Assembly: GCA_905214735.1 (NCBI GenBank)
Contig: CAJMNI010000011.1
Span: 1 to 62,441 of the forward strand
Length of the DNA: 62,441 nucleotides
Origin: an uncultured bacterium
GTDB taxonomy: Bacteria; Bacteroidota; Bacteroidia; Bacteroidales; Muribaculaceae
Reading direction: 5' to 3'
Shown here: piece by piece, positions 32,590-42,099 of the stretch
Position numbering within the stretch: position 1 is the stretch's first letter
Layout: each line of letters opens with the position of its first letter
Translations under genes and position numbers: made by a program
The notes under the pieces: model-generated
What the model was told of the DNA's origin: nothing
The model's database searches: none
The model's input: the letters and a program-made list of their open reading frames with translations, nothing else

Positions 32590-34623
32590 ATGAATATACT
32601 CCAACCGAAAAAAAACAACCGACAGAGCAAACGTCCACTCTTCAACATGTATTGGATGTATGCCCTCATCATATTGTCTTTGCTTGCTCTCTATTATTTC
32701 CAAGACGGTTCGCAGACTAAAGAAGTGAACTGGACCGACTTTGAAAAAGCTGCGCAGCAGGGACAGATAACAAGAATCACTGTCTTTTCCGAAAACGGAA
32801 CGGCTGAGGGAATTCTGACCAACGAAGGCGCGAAAGCCCAGGGCTTCGAGCTTAACAAGGGAATGCAGGGCGACAACAAGATCAAGGCCACCATTCCCTC
32901 CCGCGATAAAATTCAGGATTATATCGACAGCTGGAATGCCACTCTTGCCTCCAATGGCAAAGCGCAGATTCAGGTCAACTATGAGAAAGGGAGCGACCTG
33001 ATGAAAGTGTTCTGGTATTTCGGTCCGTTCCTGATATTCATCATCTTCATAATCTTCATGTCGCGCCGCATGTCTTCAGGAGGTGGCGGCAACGGCATTT
33101 TCAATGTCGGGAAATCGAAAGCCACTGTCTTCGACAAAAACAACGGTACCAACGTGACATTCAAAGATGTCGCCGGCCTTGCCGAAGCCAAGGTAGAAAT
33201 CGAGGAGATTGTGGAATTTCTGAAGAATCCTCAGCGATACACAGAACTTGGAGCAAAGATTCCCAAGGGTGCGCTTCTGGTAGGCCCTCCCGGAACAGGA
33301 AAGACCCTCTTGGCAAAGGCAGTCGCTGGAGAAGCTGACGTGCCTTTCCTCTCGATGTCGGGTTCAGACTTCGTGGAAATGTTTGTCGGGGTCGGTGCTG
33401 CTCGTGTGCGCGACCTGTTCAAGCAAGCTAAGGAGAAAGCTCCGTGTATTGTGTTCATTGATGAGATCGATGCAGTGGGCCGTGCGCGTGGCCGCAATCC
33501 GAATATGGGTTCGAACGACGAGCGCGAGAACACGCTCAACCAGATGCTTACCGAAATGGACGGCTTCCAGAGCAACAACGGCGTAATCTGCCTGGCAGCG
33601 ACCAACAGGGCCGACATGCTTGACAAAGCCCTCCTGCGCCCCGGCCGTTTCGACCGTCAGATCTATGTCGATCTTCCCGAACTCACCGACCGTGTCGAGA
33701 TATTCAACGTCCATCTTCGCAATATCAAAGTCAACAGCAAGCTCGATGTCGAACAGCTTGCGCGTCAGACTCAGGGATTCTCAGGCGCCGATATCGCTAA
33801 TGTCTGCAACGAGGCTGCCCTGATTGCCGCCCGCTATAACAAGAAGGCTGTTGACTGGGATGATTTCATGCATGCCATCGACCGTATAGTAGGCGGACTT
33901 GAGAAGAAGTCTCTTGTCATCACCGATGAGGAGAAAGTTGCGATTGCCACTCACGAAGCCGGCCACGCCACAGTCTCTTGGCTCATAAAATATGGCAATC
34001 CCCTTGTTAAGGTAACCATTGTGCCGCGAGGAAGAGCACTCGGAGCAGCATGGTATGCCCCTGAAGAACGTCAGATTGTACCGAAGCAGGCTCTTCTCGA
34101 CACTATGTGCGGACTCCTCGCGGGCCGTGCGGCGGAAGATGTGTTCATGGGTCAGATCGGCGCCGGCGCAAGCGATGACCTTGAAAAATGCACCAAGATC
34201 GCCCGTTCGCTCGTGCTTGTCTATGGTATGAGCGATAAGCTCCCCAACCTCAATTATCATGACTCCACAGGTCAGGAAATGGGATTCACTAAGCCTTATT
34301 CCGATGAGACTGCCAATGTGATCGACTCTGAAGTAAAGCGTATTGTCAACGAACAGTATGAGCGCGCAAAACAGATTCTCCGCGAGCATGCAAAAGAGCA
34401 CAATGCTATCCGCGACATGCTTGTCGAACACGAAGTGATCTATCATGATGATGTGGAAAAGATCATTGGGCCACGCCAGTGGAAATCCCGCACCGACGAG
34501 ATCATAGAGATCAACAAGCGTGCCGAAGAGGAAAAGGAGGCGAAAAAAGGTATTGAAAACAAGACTAAAGAGGGTGGCGACGATGATGACGCCGGAACTC
34601 CTCCCCCTTTCACCAAGGAATAA
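32590..34623 (+). CDS. ftsH: ATP-dependent zinc metalloprotease FtsH
   Basis: FtsH is a membrane-anchored AAA+ protease that degrades membrane and short-lived cytoplasmic proteins. The 677-residue protein has two membrane helices (about 21-38 and 142-158) around a periplasmic domain, Walker A GPPGTGKT at 232-239, the arginine-finger region (LRPGRFDRQIY) and the zinc-binding HEAGH beginning at residue 455. The C-terminal tail is acidic. Length and order of domains are normal. It follows rsfS, a common Bacteroidales arrangement, and is closed by a strong terminator. Confidence 0.96.
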   Translation: MNILQPKKNNRQSKRPLFNMYWMYALIILSLLALYYFQDGSQTKEVNWTDFEKAAQQGQITRITVFSENGTAEGILTNEGAKAQGFELNKGMQGDNKIKATIPSRDKIQDYIDSWNATLASNGKAQIQVNYEKGSDLMKVFWYFGPFLIFIIFIIFMSRRMSSGGGGNGIFNVGKSKATVFDKNNGTNVTFKDVAGLAEAKVEIEEIVEFLKNPQRYTELGAKIPKGALLVGPPGTGKTLLAKAVAGEADVPFLSMSGSDFVEMFVGVGAARVRDLFKQAKEKAPCIVFIDEIDAVGRARGRNPNMGSNDERENTLNQMLTEMDGFQSNNGVICLAATNRADMLDKALLRPGRFDRQIYVDLPELTDRVEIFNVHLRNIKVNSKLDVEQLARQTQGFSGADIANVCNEAALIAARYNKKAVDWDDFMHAIDRIVGGLEKKSLVITDEEKVAIATHEAGHATVSWLIKYGNPLVKVTIVPRGRALGAAWYAPEERQIVPKQALLDTMCGLLAGRAAEDVFMGQIGAGASDDLEKCTKIARSLVLVYGMSDKLPNLNYHDSTGQEMGFTKPYSDETANVIDSEVKRIVNEQYERAKQILREHAKEHNAIRDMLVEHEVIYHDDVEKIIGPRQWKSRTDEIIEINKRAEEEKEAKKGIENKTKEGGDDDDAGTPPPFTKE

Positions 34624-34650
34624 TGTTGAAAATCGTTAACTAATTTTAAT

Positions 34651-34686
34651 AATTGGAGCCTTCGTCAAAGGGCTCCAATTTTGTTT
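34651..34686 (+). terminator. ftsH terminator
   Basis: AATTGGAGCC (34651-34660) pairs perfectly with GGCTCCAATT (34671-34680), with a 10-nt loop, followed by TTGTTT. Confidence 0.85.
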
Positions 34687-35061
34687 CTATGGCAATATGT
34701 TTCGACTCGCTTTTTGATGGATTTCGAAGTGGAAAATCTGTGTTGCGCCATGTGTGGAAACTGATTTGCGCTTTTTAGTTTTCCTTCATGGCTATTTTTG
34801 GCCAAATTTGCCCTTTTGTAATATATTTGGCTGATATTTGGCAAATTTGTAGTATCTTTGCATCCGAATTTTCAGCGCAACATGGCAATTTTATGTTTTA
34901 AAACATATTTTAACATTGGTTTGCGTTTGGAAATATAACATATCTAAGAGGGGGCGTGATGCTCCGATAGAATCCGCATTTCGACGACAGCGGCTCCGTG
35001 AATGGCACCGTTATCGATAAATAAGATATTAACACATATTTGAGAAATAAATTCATTTAGC
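34687..35061 (+). promoter_or_regulatory. Regulatory region of the RND efflux operon
   Basis: No gene is seen in this spacer. It holds a -7 word TATCTTTG (34853-34860). Two CAAATTTG palindromes (34803-34810 and 34842-34849) sit near it, the second just before the -7, and there are several TTTGGC words. About 25-40 bases beyond the predicted start is a 16-bp perfect palindrome, TATGTTTTAAAACATA (34892-34907). The arrangement suggests an operator for a dimeric repressor, but no regulator gene lies nearby. Confidence 0.5.
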
Positions 35062-36186
35062 ATGAACGCAAGAAAACTTAGCGTAATGGCATTGTCGGTA
35101 GCGACGGTAGCCATCATGTTTCCTTCGTGCAAAGGAAAAGAGAATCAGCAGCAACAGCAGGAGGCACCGGAACTGGCCGTAATGACTGTTGCCGAGGAGA
35201 ACACCACTCTTCAGACAGGAATGCCCACCACCCTTGAGGGCGAGAACGATGTCGAGATTCGTCCGCAGATCCAGGGTTTTCTCACCAGAGTCTGTGTAGA
35301 GGAAGGTCAGAAGGTCGCTAAAGGCCAGACTCTCTTCGTCATTGACCAGGTTCAGTTGAAAGCAGCCGTCGATGCTGCTCAGGCCGCTGTGGCCGTTGCC
35401 CAGGCAAATGTAAACACGACCAAGACCAATATGAGCAATAACAAGTTGCTCCTTGACAAGAACATCATCAGCAGCTCTGCCTATCAGACTTCGGTCGATA
35501 CATATAATGCCGCCGTGGCCAATCTGCATCAGGCTCAGGCCTCTCTTACGAGCGCCCGCAAGAATCTTTCCTTCACAAATGTGACGGCTCCGACAAGCGG
35601 AATTGTCGGCACGATTCCTTTCAAGGAGGGTTCGCTCGTGTCTCCTTCCACGCTTCTGACCATTCTTTCCAATAACTCGGATATGGAGGCAGATTTCTCT
35701 CTCAATGAGAAAGACATCCTTGCCCTGACCGATAACGGTCGCCGCTCGCTTCAGGAAGCCATCGCCAAGATGCCGGCGGTAACGCTGCGTCTCGCAAATG
35801 GCGAAATGTATGACCGTCCCGGAAAAATCGTGGCTATCTCCGGAGTGATCGATCCCTCCACCGGAGCTGCCACCGCAAAGGCTGTGTTCCCCAACCCCAC
35901 CGGAATGCTCCATAGCGGAAACACCGGAGAGGTGATGATCCCCAACATCCATCCCAACTCGATCGTGATTCCTCAGAACGCCACCTACGAAGTTCAGGAC
36001 ATGCGCTTTGTCTATGTCCTGGGCGACAGCAACAAGGTTCATTCAGTGCCCATCACAGTGGCTGACCAGAACGACGGTCAGTCGTTTATCGTTACCGGAG
36101 GCCTCAAGCCCGGCCAGACTATCGTGACCGAGGGCGTCGGCATCTCCGTGAAAGACGACATGGTTATCAAACCCAAGAAAAAATAA
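35062..36186 (+). CDS. RND efflux membrane fusion lipoprotein (AcrA type)
   Basis: The 374-residue adaptor links the inner-membrane pump to the outer-membrane channel. It has a lipoprotein signal with lipobox FPSC (Cys about residue 24), a barrel-sandwich half (TTLEGENDVEIRPQIQGFL), a helical hairpin rich in Ala and Asn (about 100-170), the second lipoyl half (NVTAPTSGIVGTI) and a C-terminal beta domain. It starts the three-gene operon and is separated from acrB by 36 bp. The substrate (drugs, bile salts or others) cannot be read. Confidence 0.9.
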   Translation: MNARKLSVMALSVATVAIMFPSCKGKENQQQQQEAPELAVMTVAEENTTLQTGMPTTLEGENDVEIRPQIQGFLTRVCVEEGQKVAKGQTLFVIDQVQLKAAVDAAQAAVAVAQANVNTTKTNMSNNKLLLDKNIISSSAYQTSVDTYNAAVANLHQAQASLTSARKNLSFTNVTAPTSGIVGTIPFKEGSLVSPSTLLTILSNNSDMEADFSLNEKDILALTDNGRRSLQEAIAKMPAVTLRLANGEMYDRPGKIVAISGVIDPSTGAATAKAVFPNPTGMLHSGNTGEVMIPNIHPNSIVIPQNATYEVQDMRFVYVLGDSNKVHSVPITVADQNDGQSFIVTGGLKPGQTIVTEGVGISVKDDMVIKPKKK

Positions 36187-36222
36187 GTTTCGGCTTCACT
36201 TTTGATTGAAAGTAGATAGAAA

Positions 36223-39200
36223 ATGAAATTATCAACATTTATCAACAGGCCGGTGCTTTCCACCGTGATCTCGGTCTTTATCGTGATCTTCGGTATCCTT
36301 GGTCTGTTGTCGCTCCCTATCGAGCAGTATCCCGATATCGCGCCTCCTACGATTCAGGTTTCAACAACCTACACCGGTGCGAACGCCCAGAGTGTGCTGA
36401 ACTCCGTGATCGCCCCTCTCGAGGAGCAGATCAACGGCGCCGAGAACATGGACTATATGTATTCGTCGGCTGCCAACAACGGTTCGGCAACGATTACCGT
36501 TACTTTCAAGCAGGGAACCGACCCTGATATGGCTGCTGTCGACGTGCAGAACCGTGTGGCTAAGGCTGCCAGCTTCCTACCTTCGGAGGTTAACCAGGTC
36601 GGCGTAATCACCCAGAAGCGCCAGAGCTCCATGCTTATGGTGTTCAACGCCTACTCCGATCCCGGGAAATATTCCGAGGAATTCGTGGAGAACTATATGG
36701 CGATCAACATCATCCCGGTTATCAAGCGTGTGTCGGGTGTGGGCGACGCCATGGTGATGGGTGCCGACTATTCGATGCGTATATGGCTCAAGCCTGACAT
36801 CATGGCCCAGTATGGGCTGATGCCGACCGACATCTCGGCAGCGCTCGCGGAGCAGAACATCGAAGCTGCTCCGGGTCAGTTTGGCGAGAACTCCGACCAG
36901 AGCTATCAGTATGTGATGCGATATAAAGGACGTCTCACCGACGAGGTCGACTTTGAGAACATCATTGTCCGCGCCGGAGAAGACGGCCGCATACTGCGAC
37001 TCAAGGATGTTGCCGATGTCGAACTCGGCCGACTTTCATACGGCTTCCACGCTACAGTCAACGGCAAGATCGGTTGCGCCGCCATGATCATGCAGATGGC
37101 CGGATCGAATGCCACCGAAGTTGTAAACGATATCACCAAAGAGCTCGAACGCTTCCAGAAAGAGGCTCCCGAAGGTCTCCACATCATCACTACGATGAAT
37201 GTCAACGACTTCCTCTTCGCCTCTATCCATGAGGTGATCAAGACTCTTATCGAGGCATTCGCTCTCGTGTTTATCGTTGTGTTCATCTTCCTTCAGGATT
37301 TCCGAAGCACCCTGATCCCGATGATTGCCATTCCTGTGGCACTGATCGGTACGTTCTTCCTGATGAAGATTTTCGGATTCTCCATCAACCTTCTTACCCT
37401 TTCCGCTCTTGTGCTCGCGATTGCGATTGTGGTCGATGATGCGATAGTGGTGGTCGAGGCGGTCCATGCGAAACTCGACCAGGGTTACAAATCGTCGAAA
37501 CTGGCCGCCATCGACGCTATGAACGATATTGCCAGCGCCCTTATATCAATCACGCTCGTCATGATGCTCGTGTTTATTCCCGTGTCGTTCATGGGTGGCA
37601 CCTCGGGTGTGTTCTATCGTCAGTTTGGTCTGACTATGGCAATGGCAATCTTCCTTTCGGCTATCAACGCCCTCACCCTTTCTCCGGCTCTCTGCGCCCT
37701 CTTCCTCAAGCCTCATGTCGAAGAAGGCGAGGAAGCTCCTTCTCTCAAGGAGAGGATGAAAGATGCTTATTCTGCCGCCGGAGAGGTGATGAAGCAAACC
37801 TATAAGAAGCGTTCGCGCCTGCATTTTCCGCCGGTTGTCACCATGTTGCTTCTTATCGCAATGATTGTTTTCCTCGTGCTCGGATGGTTCGAGTTTGAAA
37901 ACGTGCTTCTCAGTGTCATCGCATGGGTAGTAGCAATTCTGGCCGTGATCGGAATGTTCTCCTGCGATTTCATCGACGCCTTCAACAAGGCGTTCGGCAA
38001 ACTTCTCGATTCCTATCAGAAATGGTCGAAATTCTTCATCAACCATAAGATCACGAGCTTCGCCATCGTCGGCGTGGCGGTCGGCGTTCTCGTATGGCTC
38101 ATGTCGATCACTCCTACAGCCCTTGTCCCCAATGAGGATACGGGCACGATCATGGGTGTTGTCGACATGCCCCCGGCAACTTCGCTTTCCGTAACCAAGA
38201 AAACGATGGACCAGGTCGACAGCATCGCTCGTACCATTCCGGAAATCGCAGTTTCCAATGCCATCACCGGTTATAGCTTTATCGCCGGACAGGGTAACTC
38301 CTACGGTTCGTTCATCATCAAGCTTAAAGACTGGGAAGAGCGTACGGGTAAGGGGCAGGATGCCAACGGCGTGCTCGCTCAGCTCACTCAGAAGACCGCC
38401 CAGATCAAAAACGGCCGTGTGATGTTCTTCCAGCCCCCTATGATTTCCGGTTATTCAGCCACCAACGGTTTTGAAATCAAACTTCAGGACAAGACCGGCG
38501 GCGATCTGATGAACTTCTTCCAGGTTTACCAGCGCTTTGTGGCCGCCCTCAACGCATGCCCGGAAATTGCAATGGCTTATTCGACGTTCAACCCGAGCTA
38601 TCCGCAGTATATGGTCGAACTCGACGTGGCCAAGATCAAGCAGGCCGGTCTGACTCAGAACCAGATTCTCAGCACCCTTCAGGGTTACTACGGCGGTATG
38701 TATATCTCCAACTTCAACAAGTTCGGAAAGCTCTACCGCGTCATGATGCAGGCTTCTCCGGAGGCCCGCGTATCTCCCGAAACGTTGAAGAGAATCAAGG
38801 TTCGCAATGGCCAGACTATGGCTCCAATCGACAACTTCGTGAAGCTGACCCGCGTCTATGGCCCGGATATCATCAACCGATTCAACATGTTCACCACCAT
38901 AGCCGTGACCGGTAACCCCGCTCCCGGAGTGTCGTCGGGTGATGCCATCGCAGCCATCGAACGCGTGGCAGCCGAGACGCTTCCCAACGGTTTCGGTTAT
39001 GAATATTCCGGTCTGACCCGTGAGGAAGCAAGCACCGGAGGCTCGCAGACAGCATATATCTTTGCGCTGGTGCTCCTATTCGTCTATCTGCTTCTGTCGG
39101 CTCAGTATGAGAGCTACATCATTCCTTGGGCGGTTATTCTCTCAGTGCCGTTCGGTCTGATGGGAACTTTCGTGTTTGCCAAGATGATGGATATCGCCAA

Positions 39201-39615
39201 CAATATCTATCTCCAGATCGCGCTCATCATGCTTATCGGTCTTCTCGCCAAGAATGCCATCCTTATTGTGGAATTCGCCCTCGAACGCCGGCGCACCGGC
39301 GTCAGCGTGGTCAACGCGGCAATCCTTGGTGCCAAGGCCCGTCTGCGTCCTATCCTCATGACTTCGTTTGCCATGATCGTCGGTCTTCTGCCTATGATGT
39401 TCGCCACCGGAGCCGGTGCAAACGGTTACCGCGCCCTCGGTTCAGGTGCCATCGGCGGTATGCTTATCGGTATGATCCTTCAGGTACTTGTCGTGCCGGC
39501 TCTCTTCGTGGCCTTCGAACTTATCCAGGAGAAGATCAAGCCTTACGAGTGGAAAGACAAGGATAATTCCGGCCTCTCCTCCGAGCTTGAGCAGTATAGC
39601 ATCAAACATGATTAA
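36223..39615 (+). CDS. RND-family efflux pump (AcrB type)
   Basis: This is a proton-driven inner-membrane transporter of 1130 residues. It has the first membrane helix (about 10-30), two large periplasmic domains, and the helical bundle with VLAIAIVVDDAIVVVEAVHA near residue 405, whose two Asp residues relay protons. The second bundle ends after GANGYRALGSGAIGGM. A long inserted loop of about 70 residues near 500-575 (KERMKDAYSAAGEVMKQTYK) is longer than in E. coli AcrB. The gene is between the adaptor (36 bp) and the outer-membrane channel (15 bp). Confidence 0.95.
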   Translation: MKLSTFINRPVLSTVISVFIVIFGILGLLSLPIEQYPDIAPPTIQVSTTYTGANAQSVLNSVIAPLEEQINGAENMDYMYSSAANNGSATITVTFKQGTDPDMAAVDVQNRVAKAASFLPSEVNQVGVITQKRQSSMLMVFNAYSDPGKYSEEFVENYMAINIIPVIKRVSGVGDAMVMGADYSMRIWLKPDIMAQYGLMPTDISAALAEQNIEAAPGQFGENSDQSYQYVMRYKGRLTDEVDFENIIVRAGEDGRILRLKDVADVELGRLSYGFHATVNGKIGCAAMIMQMAGSNATEVVNDITKELERFQKEAPEGLHIITTMNVNDFLFASIHEVIKTLIEAFALVFIVVFIFLQDFRSTLIPMIAIPVALIGTFFLMKIFGFSINLLTLSALVLAIAIVVDDAIVVVEAVHAKLDQGYKSSKLAAIDAMNDIASALISITLVMMLVFIPVSFMGGTSGVFYRQFGLTMAMAIFLSAINALTLSPALCALFLKPHVEEGEEAPSLKERMKDAYSAAGEVMKQTYKKRSRLHFPPVVTMLLLIAMIVFLVLGWFEFENVLLSVIAWVVAILAVIGMFSCDFIDAFNKAFGKLLDSYQKWSKFFINHKITSFAIVGVAVGVLVWLMSITPTALVPNEDTGTIMGVVDMPPATSLSVTKKTMDQVDSIARTIPEIAVSNAITGYSFIAGQGNSYGSFIIKLKDWEERTGKGQDANGVLAQLTQKTAQIKNGRVMFFQPPMISGYSATNGFEIKLQDKTGGDLMNFFQVYQRFVAALNACPEIAMAYSTFNPSYPQYMVELDVAKIKQAGLTQNQILSTLQGYYGGMYISNFNKFGKLYRVMMQASPEARVSPETLKRIKVRNGQTMAPIDNFVKLTRVYGPDIINRFNMFTTIAVTGNPAPGVSSGDAIAAIERVAAETLPNGFGYEYSGLTREEASTGGSQTAYIFALVLLFVYLLLSAQYESYIIPWAVILSVPFGLMGTFVFAKMMDIANNIYLQIALIMLIGLLAKNAILIVEFALERRRTGVSVVNAAILGAKARLRPILMTSFAMIVGLLPMMFATGAGANGYRALGSGAIGGMLIGMILQVLVVPALFVAFELIQEKIKPYEWKDKDNSGLSSELEQYSIKHD

Positions 39616-39630
39616 AGTCTTCAAACAATC

Positions 39631-41028
39631 ATGATCAAGAATAAGAAAATGACGAAAACAATAAGATATGCGGCGGCCATCGCGCTCGCCGTGACGATGA
39701 GCAGCTGCAATCTTTACAAGAAGTATGAGATGCCCGTCGAGAATCCCTACGTCAACGAGTTTGCGAAGTCGGTCACAGCAGAGGCCGACTCCGCATCACT
39801 CCCCTTCCTCGGCTGGCAGCAGGTGTTTACCGATCCCACTCTTCAGGGATATATCCGCACGGCTCTCGAGAACAATAAGGATCTCGACGATGCCCGCCGC
39901 AACATAGAGATCGCCCGAGCTCAGCTCAAGGGCGCAAAGCTGAGCTATTTTCCCGCCGTTTCGTTCAATCCCAACGGAGGCGCGTCGAAATATGGCAGCG
40001 CCGACCTGAGCAAATGGTCGTATACCCTTCCGATTGCAATCAACTGGGAGATAGACGTCTTTGGCAAAATCCTCAACAGCAAGCGCAACGCTCAGGTAGG
40101 AGTTGAGCAGACCGAGGATTACCGTCAGGCCGTGCAGTCGCAGATTGTCTGCGGAGTTGCCAGCACATATTATGGCCTGATGCTGCTTGACCGTCAGCTC
40201 AAGCTTACAAAGAGCACAGCAGAAATATGGGCCGATCAGGTAGAATCGATGAAACTCATGAAGCAGGCCGGCATGGTCAATGAGGCCGCAGTGGTTCAGA
40301 GCGAGGCGAATTATTTCAGCATCTGCGCCAGCATCCCCGATATCGAGCAGAACATTCACGAACTCAACAACACGATGTCGCTTCTGCTTCATTCCTATCC
40401 TCAGAGCTGGCCCGTGAGCAACGACATGAGTTTCTCGCTTCCGGCAGAAATCGCCAACGGGGTGCCCCTCACCTATCTCGGAGCCCGTCCCGACGTTCGC
40501 GCCGCAGAGCGTGGCCTCGCATCGGCTTACTATACGGTCAATTCCGCACGAGCAGCTTTTTATCCCGGCCTGAACATCTCGACCAACGGCGGTTTCACCA
40601 ACCTTCTTGGTTCGATGATTTCCAACCCCGGTAAATGGTTCATACAGCTCGCCGGCTCGCTGGCGGCCCCCATCTTCTCGAGAGGCCAGAACATCGCCAA
40701 TCTTGAAGTGGCCAAGGCCCGTCAGGCTATCGCGATGAACGCCTTCGAGAAAACGGTGCTCAATGCGGCTGCCGACGTGAGCGACGCTCTTTCAGCATAC
40801 TCGCATGCCATGACAAAAATGGAAAGCCTTGAAAAGCAGACGGAAGCCCTGAAGAAAAGTGTCGACTACACTCAGGAACTTCTCACTCTCGACCGCAACA
40901 CCACCTATCTCGAGGTGCTGACCGCGAGATCGAGCCTGCTCAATTCGCAGATGGCTGAACTCCAGTGCTGGCATACTAAAGTCAACTCCCTGATTTCGCT
41001 TTATCAGAGCGTCGGAGGAGGCCGTTAA
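39631..41028 (+). CDS. Outer-membrane efflux lipoprotein (NodT/OprM family)
   Basis: The 465-residue protein has a lipoprotein signal (lipobox MSSC) and two repeats of the TolC-like outer membrane efflux fold, with long helical stretches (LDDARRNIEIARAQLKGAKL, and the second half around AERGLASAYYTVNSARAAFY). It forms the trimeric exit duct of the RND pump. ATG at 39631 is used; ATG at 39649 is an alternative giving a shorter signal peptide. A terminator closes the operon. Confidence 0.92.
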   Translation: MIKNKKMTKTIRYAAAIALAVTMSSCNLYKKYEMPVENPYVNEFAKSVTAEADSASLPFLGWQQVFTDPTLQGYIRTALENNKDLDDARRNIEIARAQLKGAKLSYFPAVSFNPNGGASKYGSADLSKWSYTLPIAINWEIDVFGKILNSKRNAQVGVEQTEDYRQAVQSQIVCGVASTYYGLMLLDRQLKLTKSTAEIWADQVESMKLMKQAGMVNEAAVVQSEANYFSICASIPDIEQNIHELNNTMSLLLHSYPQSWPVSNDMSFSLPAEIANGVPLTYLGARPDVRAAERGLASAYYTVNSARAAFYPGLNISTNGGFTNLLGSMISNPGKWFIQLAGSLAAPIFSRGQNIANLEVAKARQAIAMNAFEKTVLNAAADVSDALSAYSHAMTKMESLEKQTEALKKSVDYTQELLTLDRNTTYLEVLTARSSLLNSQMAELQCWHTKVNSLISLYQSVGGGR

Positions 41029-41094
41029 AATCTGTTTTAAAACATGCAGTATCTGCAAACTAATACAAATTAATATTCGTTAACATATAAGAGG

Positions 41095-41124
41095 CCTCGC
41101 CCTCCCTCCGGCGAGGTCTTTTAT
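41095..41124 (+). terminator. Terminator of the RND efflux operon
   Basis: CCTCGCC (41095-41101) pairs with GGCGAGG (41110-41116), followed by TCTTTTAT. It lies between the channel gene and lpxA. Confidence 0.75.
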
Positions 41125-41143
41125 TATCTAATACTCAGTCATC

Positions 41144-41944
41144 ATGTCTACGATCAGTCCATTAGCATTCGTTCATCCCGAGGCAAAGATCGGAGAGAAC
41201 GTTACAATTCATGCCTTCGCCTACATTGACAAGAATGTCGAAATCGGCGACGGATGCGTGATCCGCGCTCACGTCAGCATCCTCGAAGGTGCTCGAATCG
41301 GAAAGAACAACAAGTTTTACGAGGGCTGCATCGTTGCTGCCACTCCTCAGGATTTCCGGTGGAAAGGTGAGCCCAGCTATGTAATCATCGGCGACAATAA
41401 CACGGTGAGGGAGCATGTGATCATCAACCGCTCAATTTATAAAGACGGGGTGACGCGTATCGGCAACAATTCTTTTGTCATGGCCCAGAGCCATGTGGCC
41501 CACGACACTGAAATCGGCGACTATGTTGTGATCGGCAACTCTGTAAAGATTGCAGGTTCATGCAAAATCGGAGATTTCACCATTCTCTCTTCCGCCGCGC
41601 TGGTTCATGAGAAATGCGAGATCGGCAAGTGGGTGCTCATCAAAGGGGGCTGCCGCGTCAACAACAACGTGCCTCCCTATGTGATCATGGCCCATAACCC
41701 CATCACCTATTATGGTGTCAATGCATTCGTGCTCCGCAAAGGAAAGTTCCCTGAATCAACGATCGACGAAATTGCCAAATGCTATCGTCATATCTATCAA
41801 TCGAACACATCTACGTTCAACGCCATAAAGCGAGTGGAAGCCGATGTCGACAAATCGCCCGAACGCGATTATATTCTCGATTTCGTCAACAAGCATGATT
41901 TCAAGCTTGCAGGCGTCACGATTGAGAAAGAATATATGGAGTGA
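41144..41944 (+). CDS. lpxA: UDP-N-acetylglucosamine acyltransferase
   Basis: LpxA adds the first acyl chain in lipid A synthesis, using acyl-ACP. The 266-residue protein begins with left-handed beta-helix repeats of the hexapeptide type (isoleucine/valine at every sixth residue, for example AKIGENVTIHAFAYIDKNVE). The catalytic histidine corresponds to H120 in SHVAHD, and a helical C-terminal domain follows from about residue 190. No promoter is evident in the 20 bp after the preceding terminator, so the promoter may lie within or before that terminator. A terminator follows. Confidence 0.93.
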   Translation: MSTISPLAFVHPEAKIGENVTIHAFAYIDKNVEIGDGCVIRAHVSILEGARIGKNNKFYEGCIVAATPQDFRWKGEPSYVIIGDNNTVREHVIINRSIYKDGVTRIGNNSFVMAQSHVAHDTEIGDYVVIGNSVKIAGSCKIGDFTILSSAALVHEKCEIGKWVLIKGGCRVNNNVPPYVIMAHNPITYYGVNAFVLRKGKFPESTIDEIAKCYRHIYQSNTSTFNAIKRVEADVDKSPERDYILDFVNKHDFKLAGVTIEKEYME

Positions 41945-41979
41945 TTCACCGATTTTGTGTCATTCCAACCGTTTTTGTC

Positions 41980-42012
41980 AGCGGCCGGCCTTCGAGTCGG
42001 CCGCTAATTTTG
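41980..42012 (+). terminator. lpxA terminator
   Basis: AGCGGCCG (41980-41987) pairs with CGGCCGCT (41998-42005), followed by AATTTTG. Its T tract is also the -33 box of the cdsA promoter. Confidence 0.75.
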
Positions 42013-42039
42013 TTATAACAACAGAATTTCTTAATTTTG
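42009..42039 (+). promoter_or_regulatory. cdsA promoter
   Basis: TTTG (42009-42012) and TAATTTTG (42032-42039) are 19 bp apart, a consensus match. The -33 box lies in the lpxA terminator tail. Confidence 0.7.
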
Positions 42040-42099
42040 TAACCGCGGTCTATCCGCAACCCTAATCTCTCCTTCTCTCCTTCATTCAAAATTACCCAC

